Of a stretch of 45,229 nt of DNA, positions 6,374 to 14,228 are shown in pieces. Within the stretch, counting starts at the first letter, position 1. The number at the start of each line of letters is the position of its first letter. The DNA comes from Alphaproteobacteria bacterium (GTDB taxonomy: Bacteria; Pseudomonadota; Alphaproteobacteria; Rickettsiales; UBA8987). The stretch lies in NCBI GenBank assembly GCA_030429725.1, contig JAUIEX010000011.1, forward strand, positions 1 to 45,229, given 5' to 3'. Both the position numbers and the translations under genes were made by a program. Below the pieces are notes generated by a model, which had not been told where the DNA came from, ran no database searches, and was given only the letters and a program-made list of their open reading frames with translations.

Positions 6374-9300
6374 ATGAAAACATTACCAAAAAATTATAAT
6401 CATCAGGAAACCGAAGCACGCTGGCAGAAAGCGTGGGAAGATTCGGGCATTTATCACTGGCAGAATAATCAGCCGCGTGAAAACACGTTCGTGATTGATA
6501 CGCCCCCGCCCACCGTTTCCGGCCTGCTGCATATGGGGCATATATTCAGTTACACGCAGGCGGATTTTGTGGCGCGTTACCAGCGCATGACCGGCAAGGA
6601 CGTGTTCTATCCGATGGGGTTTGACGATAACGGCCTGCCGACCGAGCGGCTGGTGGAAAAGGTGAAAAAGAAGCGCGCCGTGGATTATGACACGCGTGAA
6701 GAATTTATTGCCGTCTGCACGGAGGTTTCCGAAGAAGCGCGGCAGGAATTCCGCAATCTGTTTGAATCCGTAGCACTTTCCGTGGATTGGAATCAGGAAT
6801 ATCACACTATTTCAAAGCATTCCCGCCGCACCTCGCAGGCATCTTTCCTCGATCTCTATCACAAAAATAAGGCCTATCGCCAGCAGCAGCCTATGTTCTG
6901 GGATCCGGTGGATCAAACGGCCATCGCCCAGGCAGAGGTGGAAGATAAAGAGCTGGATAGCCATTTTTGTGACATTCGTTTCGCGATTACTGCTAGCTCC
7001 CCCCTGGAGGGGGAGCAGACGAACGCTGCAAGCGTGAGTCGTGGGGGGGTGTTCAAGGAACAGAAAGCAGGAGTCAAAGGTGAGGAAGCTAGCTTCTCTG
7101 AACCTCTGCCACGTGACGAAGGTTACCCTAATCCGTCTGCCCCCCCATCGAAATCAGAGATTTCGATTCCCCCACAAGGGGGGAATGATGGCAAGACCAT
7201 CATCATCGGCACAACTCGCCCGGAGCTCATCCCCGCCTGCGTCGCCATTTTTTATCATCCGGAGGATGCGCGCTATCAGCACTTGAAAGGTAAAAACGCC
7301 ATCACGCCGCTCTTTGGCGTCAAAGTTCCTATTCTGGAAGATGATACGGTGGAAATGGATAAGGGCACCGGTATCATGATGTGCTGCACTTTTGGTGATG
7401 AGGCCGACATTGATAAATGGAAGAAGCACAAACTTCCGATGCGCGTGGTGCTTAATCAGTATGGCAAAATGGAGCTGGAGGGGAAAGACTGGCTAAATTC
7501 TAACTCCCCCTTTCCGCCTGCGCGCGCGCGCTGCGGCGAGACAAGCACGGGGGAGTCTGAAAATTCTGATGAATTTTCAGGTGGGGGTCAAAACCCTGCA
7601 GAAAATATACCCCCCACCGAGTCGTCCGCTTTCGCTTTGCTACAGCGCGACTCCTCGACTCCCCCGCAAGGGGGGAGTTACATCTCCCAACTCCACAACC
7701 TCAAAGCCGCCGCCGCACGCGCAAAGATCATCGAACTGCTGGAAGCATCGGGCGATCTGGTGAAGAAAGAGGCCATCACCCACGCCGTGCCGTGCGCGGA
7801 GCGTTCCGGCGCACCACTAGAAATTCTGCCATCACAACAATGGTTTGTGAAGATTCTCGATGAGCGCGAAGCGCTTAAAGCAAAGGCCGCAGAGTGCAAC
7901 TGGAACCCGCCTTACATGAAAACCCGCATCGACCAGTGGATTGATGGCCTAAGCTGGGATTGGTGCATCAGCCGCCAGCGTTATTACGGCGTGCCCTTCC
8001 CGGTTTGGTATTCCAAGCGTGCCGGCGAAGAAGGAAAAATCATCGTTGCCGACGAAGATCAACTTCCCGTCAATCCACTAACTGACCTGCCAAAAGGCTA
8101 CACGGCGGATGAAGTTACACCCGACTTTGACGTGATGGACACCTGGGCCACCAGCTCCGTTTCACCGCAAATCAACAGCCATTGGGCTGGCTCCCCCCTT
8201 GAGGGGGAGCAGACGAGCACCGAAGGTGTGAGTCGTGGGGGGGCGTTCAAGGAACCGGCTGCCCCCTCACCGAGTCGTGGCGCTAACGCTGACCACTCCT
8301 CGACTCTCCCTCCAGGGGAGAGTTATTCACGCCACAATAAACTCTTCCCCGCTGATCTGCGCCCGCAGGCGCATGAAATTATCCGCACATGGGCGTTTTA
8401 CACCATCGTGAAAGCGCATCTGCATGAGGATACTATCCCATGGAAAAACCTGATGATTTCCGGTTGGTGTTTGGCTTCGGATAAAACAAAAATGTCCAAA
8501 TCCAAAGGCAATGTCGTCACCCCTGTGGCGCTGATTGAGGAAAAAGGCGCGGATGTTGTGCGCTATTGGGCTTCCACCTCCCGTTTGGGGGCAGATACGG
8601 CCTATTCCGAAGATGTGCTGAAGATCGGCAAAAAGCTGGTCAACAAGCTTTGGAATGCCTCCAAATTTGCCGCCATTCAACTGGAAAACCTCACCGCAAC
8701 ACCCAGCACAGCAGCGCAGGATGTGGAAAATGGCATCATCACCGAAACGCTGGATCAATGGATTCTTTCACGCCTGCACCGCGCCATTAAAGCCGCCACG
8801 GCAGAGTTCGACAAGTTTGAATATTGCAAAGCACGGGAGCATATTGAAGATTTCTTCTGGAATGATTTCTGCGATAACTATCTGGAAATGGTGAAGAAAC
8901 GCGCCTATGGTGAGGGTTTAGAATTTAGCTCCCCCCTTCCGCCGAAGCGCGAAGCGCGTGGCGCGACAAGTGAGGGGGAGCAGACGAGCACCGAAGGTGT
9001 GAGTCGTGGGGGGGCGTCCGGAGAGCAGATTACCCCCCCACCGAGTCGTGGCGCTAACGCTGACCACTCCTCGACTCCCCCTCCAGGGGGGAGTTATTCC
9101 CAGAAGCAATCTGCAATCTTCACCATTTATCACTGCCTGGATGGCGTGCTGCGCCTGTTTGCACCGTTTGTGCCGCATGTAGCAGAGGAGCTTTACAGCC
9201 ATATCTTTGATGACAAAGCTGCCGGATCATCCCTTCATGCGGCTGGAAGCTGGCCAAAAACAGAATCTTATCCATCCGACGCGCAGGCCGAACAGGCCGG

Positions 9301-9658
9301 CATCGCCGCCTGCCAGATTCTGGATGTGGTGCGCAAGCTTAAGGCTGAACGCAATGTTTCCATTAAATATCCGCTGGATAGGCTTACTATCTCCCCCCCA
9401 CCGAGATCAGAGATCTCGACTCCCCCACAGGTGGGGAGTGAAGGGGACAGCGCCAATAACTCCCCCTCGATGGTGGAGTCAGAATCACACAGTGATTCTG
9501 GTGGGGGTGCGCTTCAAAGCATCTTCCGTGATCTGGCAAATGTAACCAACGCTTCTGAAGTGCAGTTAGGCGAAGTGCAAGAGGGCACGGAAACCGAAGA
9601 TAAACAATGGAAAGTCTCCGCCATCTTCGCGGAATCCTCTGAGGCGGACGCGGCTTAA
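6374..9658 (+). CDS. valS: Valyl-tRNA synthetase, archaeal/rickettsial type, with five in-frame repeat insertions
   Basis: ValRS charges tRNA-Val and edits mischarged threonine. Class I motifs are present: HMGH (residues 53-56) and KMSKS (706-710). The editing-domain TTRPE follows the first insertion. Residues 82-91 read GFDDNGLPTE, the archaeal form also found in Rickettsia, instead of the bacterial GTDHAG-type sequence. The protein is 1094 residues, whereas rickettsial relatives have about 810. The excess is accounted for by five low-complexity inserts near residues 206-272, 377-436, 605-651, 851-908 and 1005-1046, encoded by palindromic repeats with G/C-run borders. Each falls between conserved blocks, the frame stays open throughout, and all catalytic motifs are intact, so the enzyme is probably functional. 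It is divergent from the peroxiredoxin gene and monocistronic. Confidence 0.97.
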   Translation: MKTLPKNYNHQETEARWQKAWEDSGIYHWQNNQPRENTFVIDTPPPTVSGLLHMGHIFSYTQADFVARYQRMTGKDVFYPMGFDDNGLPTERLVEKVKKKRAVDYDTREEFIAVCTEVSEEARQEFRNLFESVALSVDWNQEYHTISKHSRRTSQASFLDLYHKNKAYRQQQPMFWDPVDQTAIAQAEVEDKELDSHFCDIRFAITASSPLEGEQTNAASVSRGGVFKEQKAGVKGEEASFSEPLPRDEGYPNPSAPPSKSEISIPPQGGNDGKTIIIGTTRPELIPACVAIFYHPEDARYQHLKGKNAITPLFGVKVPILEDDTVEMDKGTGIMMCCTFGDEADIDKWKKHKLPMRVVLNQYGKMELEGKDWLNSNSPFPPARARCGETSTGESENSDEFSGGGQNPAENIPPTESSAFALLQRDSSTPPQGGSYISQLHNLKAAAARAKIIELLEASGDLVKKEAITHAVPCAERSGAPLEILPSQQWFVKILDEREALKAKAAECNWNPPYMKTRIDQWIDGLSWDWCISRQRYYGVPFPVWYSKRAGEEGKIIVADEDQLPVNPLTDLPKGYTADEVTPDFDVMDTWATSSVSPQINSHWAGSPLEGEQTSTEGVSRGGAFKEPAAPSPSRGANADHSSTLPPGESYSRHNKLFPADLRPQAHEIIRTWAFYTIVKAHLHEDTIPWKNLMISGWCLASDKTKMSKSKGNVVTPVALIEEKGADVVRYWASTSRLGADTAYSEDVLKIGKKLVNKLWNASKFAAIQLENLTATPSTAAQDVENGIITETLDQWILSRLHRAIKAATAEFDKFEYCKAREHIEDFFWNDFCDNYLEMVKKRAYGEGLEFSSPLPPKREARGATSEGEQTSTEGVSRGGASGEQITPPPSRGANADHSSTPPPGGSYSQKQSAIFTIYHCLDGVLRLFAPFVPHVAEELYSHIFDDKAAGSSLHAAGSWPKTESYPSDAQAEQAGIAACQILDVVRKLKAERNVSIKYPLDRLTISPPPRSEISTPPQVGSEGDSANNSPSMVESESHSDSGGGALQSIFRDLANVTNASEVQLGEVQEGTETEDKQWKVSAIFAESSEADAA
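6995..7185 (+). repeat. Palindromic repeat module A, in frame in valS
   Basis: The module starts with a unit bordered by CTCCCCC and a GTGGGGGGG run and containing GAGGGGGAGCAGACGA. It ends with an inversely arranged unit running from CCCCCCC through a palindrome (GAAATCAGAGATTTC) to ACAAGGGGGGAAT. About 90 nt of non-repeat-like spacer separates the units. It encodes roughly 66 extra residues between FCDIRF and the TTRPE-containing strand of the editing domain. Confidence 0.85.
7503..7680 (+). repeat. Palindromic repeat module B, in frame in valS
   Basis: Its ends are inverted copies: AACTCCCCC on the left, GGGGGGAGTT on the right. Inside are short palindromes (GAAAATTCTGATGAATTTTC) and the CCCCCACCGAGTCGTCC and CTCCTCGACTCCCCC segments shared with the other modules. 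It adds about 60 residues in a loop of the editing domain, just before the KAAAARAKIIELL helix. Confidence 0.85.
8190..8324 (+). repeat. Palindromic repeat module C, in frame in valS
   Basis: This compact module is nearly the same as module D. The left unit GAGGGGGAGCAGACGAGCAC and the right unit CGAGTCGTGGCGCTAACGCT are identical in both. It adds about 46 residues between SPQINSHWA and the HNKLFPADLRPQ segment of the catalytic domain. Confidence 0.85.
8928..9096 (+). repeat. Palindromic repeat module D, in frame in valS
   Basis: It shares long identical blocks with module C but carries an additional 30 nt or so (GAAGCGCGAAGCGCG-like) near its left end. It encodes about 57 residues within the anticodon-binding domain, between EMVKKRAYGEG and the FTIYHCLDGVLRLFAPF helix. 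Confidence 0.85.
9391..9509 (+). repeat. Palindromic repeat module E, in frame in valS, with swapped halves
   Basis: Here the right-type unit (CCCCCCACCGAGATCAGAGA onward) comes first and a left-type unit (AACTCCCCCTCGATGGTGGA onward, with an AGAATCACACAGTGATTCT palindrome) comes second, the reverse of modules A-D. It adds about 42 residues near the C-terminus, after KYPLDRLTI. Confidence 0.8.
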
Positions 9659-9691
9659 ATTATTTTTAGAAAACACCAAAAAATACACAAG

Positions 9692-9819
9692 ATCGTCATT
9701 GCGAGGAGTTCCGAAGGAACGACGCGGCAACCTCATGCCGCATGGAGATTACTTCGCTTTATGTTGATTCACTCTGCGTTTCACGCAGCGGCTCATCAAA
9801 TAGCGCTCGTAATGACGAT
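9692..9819. repeat. Intergenic palindromic repeat with 14-bp inverted ends
   Basis: The ends are ATCGTCATTGCGAG and CTCGTAATGACGAT, inverted copies with one mismatch. Inside lie three clean hairpins: GTTCC-GAA-GGAAC, GCGGCA-N6-TGCCGC and CTGCG-N5-CGCAG. The sequence resembles the CGTCATTGCGAG family of small dispersed repeats that I know from several bacterial genomes. It carries no coding sequence and fills most of the gap between the convergent valS and lysA genes. It could act as a bidirectional transcription barrier. Confidence 0.85.
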
Positions 9820-9827
9820 GCCTAACT

Positions 9828-11078
9828 CTATTGCCAATCGGCAAATTGGTCTAACCCCAATAATTCCTCATACGTCTGGCGCGGGCGGATAACGGCGAAT
9901 TTGTCGCCCTCCACCAGCACTTCCGGAATCAATAAGCGCGTATTATACGTGCCGCTCATCACCGCGCCATAAGCCCCGGCAGAGCGGATCGCCACCAGAT
10001 CATCCGGTTTCAAATCAGGAATATCTGCCTGCTTAGTGAACACGTCCGACGTTTCACATACCGGGCCAACAATATCCGCCTTCTGCATGGGTTTCCCCTC
10101 CTGCACCGGGAAAATATTGTGATGGCTGCCATACATCGCCGGGCGCATCAGGTCATTCATAGCGGCGTCAATCACCGCAAATTCACGGTGCGGTGTGCGC
10201 TTCATATAGAGCAGCGAGCTGACCAGAATACCGGCATTTCCGGCAATCACCCGCCCCGGCTCCAGCTCCAACCGGCAGCCAAGGTGCTGAATTTCTTTAA
10301 TAATCATCTGCGCATATTCCGCCGGACTGGGCGGCGCTTCTTCTGCGTATGGAATGCCCAAACCGCCACCTAAATCCACCACCTCAATGGCATGGCCAGC
10401 GGCTTTAAGCTGCTCAACCAAGCTAACAACCCGTTGAAATGCCTTGCGGAACGGCTCCAAACTTGTCAGCTGTGAACCAATATGCGTGGTAATTCCCTGC
10501 ACTTTGATATGCGGCAATTCCGCTGCGCGCGCATATACACTCGGCGCCATATCATAGGGAATGCCAAATTTATCTTCCTTGCGCCCGGTGGTGATCTTTT
10601 CATGCGTATTGGCCACCACATCCGGGTTCACCCGCACGGCAACGGGCGCTATCACCCCCATGCTCGCCGCCACTTCATTCAGCTGCTCCAGCTCTTCCAA
10701 TGATTCCACATTAAACTGTGAAATTGGCAGTGAGAGCGCATAGCGCATTTCATCACGTGTTTTCCCCACACCCGAAAAAACAACCTTCTCCACCGGAATT
10801 CCCGCCGCAACGGCGCGCCGAATTTCCCCTTCGGAAACCGTATCCGCTCCTGCGCCCAGGCCAGCTAACAACTTCAGCACCGCTAAATTAGAGTTCGCCT
10901 TCACGGCATAGCAAATGGTGGTGGGAATGGCAGCAAATGCCTCTTTCAACACATTGAAATGACGAGTAAATGTTGCCGAGGAATAGCAATAGAACGGCGT
11001 GCCGACCGCTTCTGCAATCTTTGGCAACGGCACATCTTCAGCGTGGTATATGCCATTTTTATAGTGAAAATAATCCAT
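9828..11078 (-). CDS. lysA: Diaminopimelate decarboxylase
   Basis: LysA is a PLP enzyme of the alanine-racemase fold that decarboxylates meso-diaminopimelate to L-lysine, the last step of lysine synthesis. The PLP lysine (about residue 60) is in CYAVKANSN, followed by the GADTVSEGEI motif. The GGGLGIPY loop binds phosphate, and the CETSDVF motif near the C-terminus supplies the active-site Cys. From ATG 11078 the protein has 416 residues and starts MDYFHYKNG, which matches family N-termini. The frame extends to 11114, but those 12 extra residues are not typical. It is divergent from rpsF and convergent with valS. No other lysine genes are adjacent. Confidence 0.96.
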   Translation of the reverse strand: MDYFHYKNGIYHAEDVPLPKIAEAVGTPFYCYSSATFTRHFNVLKEAFAAIPTTICYAVKANSNLAVLKLLAGLGAGADTVSEGEIRRAVAAGIPVEKVVFSGVGKTRDEMRYALSLPISQFNVESLEELEQLNEVAASMGVIAPVAVRVNPDVVANTHEKITTGRKEDKFGIPYDMAPSVYARAAELPHIKVQGITTHIGSQLTSLEPFRKAFQRVVSLVEQLKAAGHAIEVVDLGGGLGIPYAEEAPPSPAEYAQMIIKEIQHLGCRLELEPGRVIAGNAGILVSSLLYMKRTPHREFAVIDAAMNDLMRPAMYGSHHNIFPVQEGKPMQKADIVGPVCETSDVFTKQADIPDLKPDDLVAIRSAGAYGAVMSGTYNTRLLIPEVLVEGDKFAVIRPRQTYEELLGLDQFADWQ

Positions 11079-11200
11079 AGAAACCCTGCTAAACGAAGCG
11101 TTAAAAGGATGCAATAACCGATTCTTTCTCCGCTCAACAGGATAATCTGCTTGCAGACTTCACAAAAAGGCAGTAAAGAGGCCACAATTCATGGAATTAA

Positions 11201-11224
11201 CCGCTGTGGGCGCATGCGTTCACA
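11201..11224 (+). promoter_or_regulatory. Possible rpsF leader hairpin (S6:S18-type autoregulation)
   Basis: A CCG trinucleotide is followed by a 7-bp stem (TGTGGGC with GTTCACA, two G-U pairs) around a 6-nt loop, 20 nt before the rpsF start. Many bacteria autoregulate rpsF-rpsR by S6:S18 binding to a CCG-containing stem in the leader. This matches in position and gross shape only. Confidence 0.3.
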
Positions 11225-11244
11225 TGCAAAACGAAGGAGCAGGC

Positions 11245-11607
11245 ATGGCACTGTATGAAAGCACATTTGTTGCACGCCCGGATCTTACCCCGAAAGAGGT
11301 GGACGATCTAAGCGCATCATTTGAAAAATTAGTCAAAGATGAATTCAAAGGCAAAGTCGTTAAAAAAGAATATTGGGGCATTCGCCAGCTGGCATACCCG
11401 ATTAACAAACAAAAACGCGGCCATTACTTTTTCCTGGGCATTGATGCCGAGGGTAATGTGGTGAAAGAAATTGAGCGTAAAACCAATATCAGCGAAGACA
11501 TCATGCGCAACCTGACAGTGTCTGTGAAAAATATTTCCAATGATGCCAGCGCCATTCTTCGCCAATCCGACGACGATGATCGTCCAGCACGCAGGGAGCA
11601 CAGATAA
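11245..11607 (+). CDS. rpsF: 30S ribosomal protein S6
   Basis: S6 binds 16S rRNA as a heterodimer with S18 on the small-subunit platform. The N-terminus [14 protein letters not shown], the [15 protein letters not shown] segment and the C-terminal region with a [12 protein letters not shown] tail are characteristic. The length of 120 residues is normal. The ATG at 11245 is chosen because GAAGGAG lies about 5 nt upstream and because S6 proteins begin here; an in-frame extension to 11191 has no family support. The stop overlaps the rpsR start by one base, and rplI follows, giving the widespread rpsF-rpsR-rplI operon. Confidence 0.97.
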   Translation: MALYESTFVARPDLTPKEVDDLSASFEKLVKDEFKGKVVKKEYWGIRQLAYPINKQKRGHYFFLGIDAEGNVVKEIERKTNISEDIMRNLTVSVKNISNDASAILRQSDDDDRPARREHR

Positions 11608-11864
11608 TGTCACAACAACAGCCACAACAGCAACAGCCACAACAACGCTCATCCTTTAAACGCAGCCGTCGCTGCCCTCTTTCCGGTGAAAATGCACCGG
11701 CGGTGGATTATAAGGATGTTCGGCTTCTCAGTAAATTTGTATCTGAGCGGGGCAAAATTGTGCCACGTCGCATTTCATCCGTCAGCGCAAAAAAACAGCG
11801 CGAGCTTGCTCGTGCCATCAAACGCGCTCGGGTTCTGGCATTAATGCCTTACGTTGCCAGCTAG
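11607..11864 (+). CDS. rpsR: 30S ribosomal protein S18
   Basis: S18 partners S6 on the 30S platform. The 85-residue product has the core CPLSGENAP...[12 protein letters not shown] and the basic [22 protein letters not shown] helix. The N-terminus is an unusual glutamine and proline stretch ([11 protein letters not shown]) encoded by a CAA/CAG/CCA-rich tract, which would be a flexible extension. The CxxC pair of zinc-binding S18 forms is reduced to a single Cys (RRCPLS). Its ATG overlaps the rpsF stop. Confidence 0.96.
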   Translation: MSQQQPQQQQPQQRSSFKRSRRCPLSGENAPAVDYKDVRLLSKFVSERGKIVPRRISSVSAKKQRELARAIKRARVLALMPYVAS

Positions 11865-11948
11865 GAACGAAGGCAGGTTACTGCGCAACAATTGCACAGT
11901 AGAGATAATCGTGGGGCAAGCCTCACATACATAAATAGGGAGACCACC

Positions 11949-12578
11949 ATGCAAGTGATCTTACTGGAAAATATTCGTAAACTTGGCGCCGTTGGGGATA
12001 CGGTGACGGTCAAAAACGGCTATGCACGTAACTACCTGATCCCAAATCAAAAAGCGCTTTATGCTACCCAAGGAAATATTGATTATTTTGAGGCTCAGAA
12101 GAAAGATATTGAGGCACGTAATAATGAAAAACGTGCAGAAGCTGAAACGCTGAAAGCTAAAATCCACGAGCAATATGTCATTATTCTTCAGCAAGCAGGA
12201 GATGACGATCGTCTTTATGGCGCTGTCACCGTTTCCAGCATTGCAACTGCTCTTTCTGATAAAATTGAAGAAAATATCGAACGTCGCATTGTTGCCCTGC
12301 ACGACCCGATTAAATATATCGGGATTCATAAAGTTGAAGTGCATCCTCATGCCGACGTGATTGCAGAGCTCTTCATCAATGTGGCACGTACCAGTGAGGA
12401 AGCAGAGATTCTGGAGCGTAAATTCAAGAAAGGTGAAATTCAACTTGGCGGCACTAAAGCAACATCTGTTGAAAACGTTGCCGAGGCTGCATTCACCAGG
12501 CCGGAAGAAAATAAAGCCGCCACCGCAGAAGACGCGGCAGAGGACTCCGATTCGGAGGGTGAGCAAGAAGCCGCTTAA
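11949..12578 (+). CDS. rplI: 50S ribosomal protein L9
   Basis: L9 binds 23S rRNA with its N-terminal domain and projects its C-terminal domain from the 50S subunit. The start MQVILLENIRKLG...GDTVTVKNGYARNYL is textbook, with a GGGAG ribosome-binding site upstream of ATG 11949. A helical linker (residues 45-75) joins the C-terminal domain, which contains LYGAVT. The protein is 209 residues, longer than the usual 150 or so, because of an acidic Ala/Glu/Asp-rich tail from about residue 170. A strong terminator follows, closing the rpsF-rpsR-rplI unit. Confidence 0.97.
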   Translation: MQVILLENIRKLGAVGDTVTVKNGYARNYLIPNQKALYATQGNIDYFEAQKKDIEARNNEKRAEAETLKAKIHEQYVIILQQAGDDDRLYGAVTVSSIATALSDKIEENIERRIVALHDPIKYIGIHKVEVHPHADVIAELFINVARTSEEAEILERKFKKGEIQLGGTKATSVENVAEAAFTRPEENKAATAEDAAEDSDSEGEQEAA

Positions 12579-12594
12579 CTTTCCTGAATGTTTT

Positions 12595-12624
12595 AAAAAA
12601 AGCGAGCTTCGGCCCGCTTTTTTT
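12595..12624 (+). terminator. Rho-independent terminator after rplI
   Basis: An A-run followed by a GC-rich stem around a CTTCGG tetraloop-like turn (AAAGCGAGCTTCGGCCCGCT) and seven T residues lies 17 nt after the rplI stop. The stem has one mismatch. It separates the ribosomal operon from dnaB. Confidence 0.85.
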
Positions 12625-12684
12625 ATGTTTTCATGTCAGCAAGCGATTGCGTTTAGGCTTCATCCTGCGTAACTTGATGTGATC

Positions 12685-14190
12685 ATGATTCAGGCCGTTG
12701 AAACCATTAATCCCACCGATAAAAGCGTGGAACTTGAAACACCTCCACATAATATTGAGGCGGAACAGGCCTTGCTTGGTAGCATCTTAATGAATAACGA
12801 GGTGTTGAACCGCGTTTCGGACTTCCTCCGCGCGGAGCATTTCTTTGAGCCGCTGCACCAACGCATGTATGAAGCCATTGAGCGCTTTATTGAACGCGGG
12901 CTGGTGGCCACTGCCGTAACACTGAAAAACCAGTTTGAACAGGATGAGGCCATGCAGGAAATGGGCGGCGTTGCTTACCTTTCCCGCATCAGCAGCCTTG
13001 CCTCCGGCGTGATGGATGCTCGCAGTCATGCCAGTGTTGTTTACAGCCTTGCTATTGCTCGCCAGTTGGTGGATATCGGCGAAGAAATGGTCTTCAGTGC
13101 CAAAAAAAGCACCGGCGAATTACGTGCTTCAGAGCAAATTGAACAGGCAGAACACAAGCTTTTTACCCTCGCCAGTGAGGGAAATAGCGATACCAATTTT
13201 GCGCCCTTAAAATTCGCACTGATTGAATCCATCGACACCGCTGAAAAAGCCAGCAAACGCAAAGGCGCCATCAGCGGCATTCCGATGGGCTTCAGCGATA
13301 TGGATAAACTTTTTGGCGGCATGCATAATTCCGACCTGATGATTCTTGCAGCCAGGCCATCCATGGGGAAAACCGCTCTGGCACTCAATATTGCCCTACA
13401 GGCGGCGGAGCATCTTAAGCATACTCATGATGAAGAGCTTAAGAAAAATCCAACTTCCGACCACGTGATGGGCTCCGTTGGGTTTATTTCCCTTGAGATG
13501 TCATCGGAGCAGTTGGCCACACGTCTGCTCTCCATCAAAACCGGCATCAATGCCGGGGATATTCGCCGTGGGCGGCTGGATGCCAGCCCGAATAATGATG
13601 AGTTTGCTAAATTGATTCAGGCCAATCAATTGCTTCACGATCTTCCTATTTATATTGATGACACGCCCGCCCTTTCAACCGCCGCCTTACGCACCCGGGC
13701 ACGGCGCTTAAAACGAAAGCATAATTTATCCTTCTTAGTCATTGATTATCTACAACTTTTACGTGGCGTATCCGAGCAAAGCAAAACCAACCGCGTGCAG
13801 GAAATTTCAGAAATTTCCATGGGCCTCAAGGCCATCGCTAAAGAATTGAATATTCCCGTTATGGCGCTGTCACAGCTTTCCCGCGCCGTTGAACAGCGCC
13901 CGGATAAACGCCCGCAACTTGCTGATCTGAGGGAGTCCGGCTCCATTGAGCAGGACGCCGATCAGGTGATGTTTATTTACCGTGAGGCCTATTATATTGA
14001 GCGTAAAAAACCACCGGAAGGCACGGAAACCTTCCACCAATGGATGGAAGAGATGGAGCGTGTGAATAATTTAGCGGAAATTATGATGGCAAAAAACCGT
14101 AATGGGCCGGTGGATAATGTGACCTTATTCTTTGATAAAACCACCACCCGCTTTGCTGATTATGCCGCCATTGATCGTTATGACGATTAG
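12685..14190 (+). CDS. dnaB: Replicative DNA helicase
   Basis: DnaB is the hexameric fork helicase. The N-terminal primase-interacting domain begins with PPHNIEAEQALLGSIL, and the C-terminal RecA-like motor has Walker A ARPSMGKTALAL and the LVIDYLQLL Walker B strand. The C-terminal FDKTTTRFADY motif is also typical. Length is 501 residues from ATG 12685; a GTG 6 nt earlier is also in frame and neither has a clear Shine-Dalgarno. The placement rpsF-rpsR-rplI-dnaB is common in bacteria. No intein or unusual insertion was seen in the Walker A or ATPase motifs, where DnaB inteins usually sit. Confidence 0.97.
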   Translation: MIQAVETINPTDKSVELETPPHNIEAEQALLGSILMNNEVLNRVSDFLRAEHFFEPLHQRMYEAIERFIERGLVATAVTLKNQFEQDEAMQEMGGVAYLSRISSLASGVMDARSHASVVYSLAIARQLVDIGEEMVFSAKKSTGELRASEQIEQAEHKLFTLASEGNSDTNFAPLKFALIESIDTAEKASKRKGAISGIPMGFSDMDKLFGGMHNSDLMILAARPSMGKTALALNIALQAAEHLKHTHDEELKKNPTSDHVMGSVGFISLEMSSEQLATRLLSIKTGINAGDIRRGRLDASPNNDEFAKLIQANQLLHDLPIYIDDTPALSTAALRTRARRLKRKHNLSFLVIDYLQLLRGVSEQSKTNRVQEISEISMGLKAIAKELNIPVMALSQLSRAVEQRPDKRPQLADLRESGSIEQDADQVMFIYREAYYIERKKPPEGTETFHQWMEEMERVNNLAEIMMAKNRNGPVDNVTLFFDKTTTRFADYAAIDRYDD

Positions 14191-14228
14191 GAAAATCTTT
14201 CTGATAGACGTATAATTTGCTTTGGGCT

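Noticed and set aside
6995..9509. Introns or inteins in valS
   Set aside because: The inserts lack splicing-domain motifs, Cys/Ser-Asn ends or intron cores, and are short palindromic repeats that keep the frame. Removal at RNA level cannot be excluded but nothing in the sequence shows it.
6374..9658. valS as a pseudogene because of its abnormal length
   Set aside because: There is no stop or frameshift over 1094 codons and the HMGH, editing and KMSKS motifs are intact.
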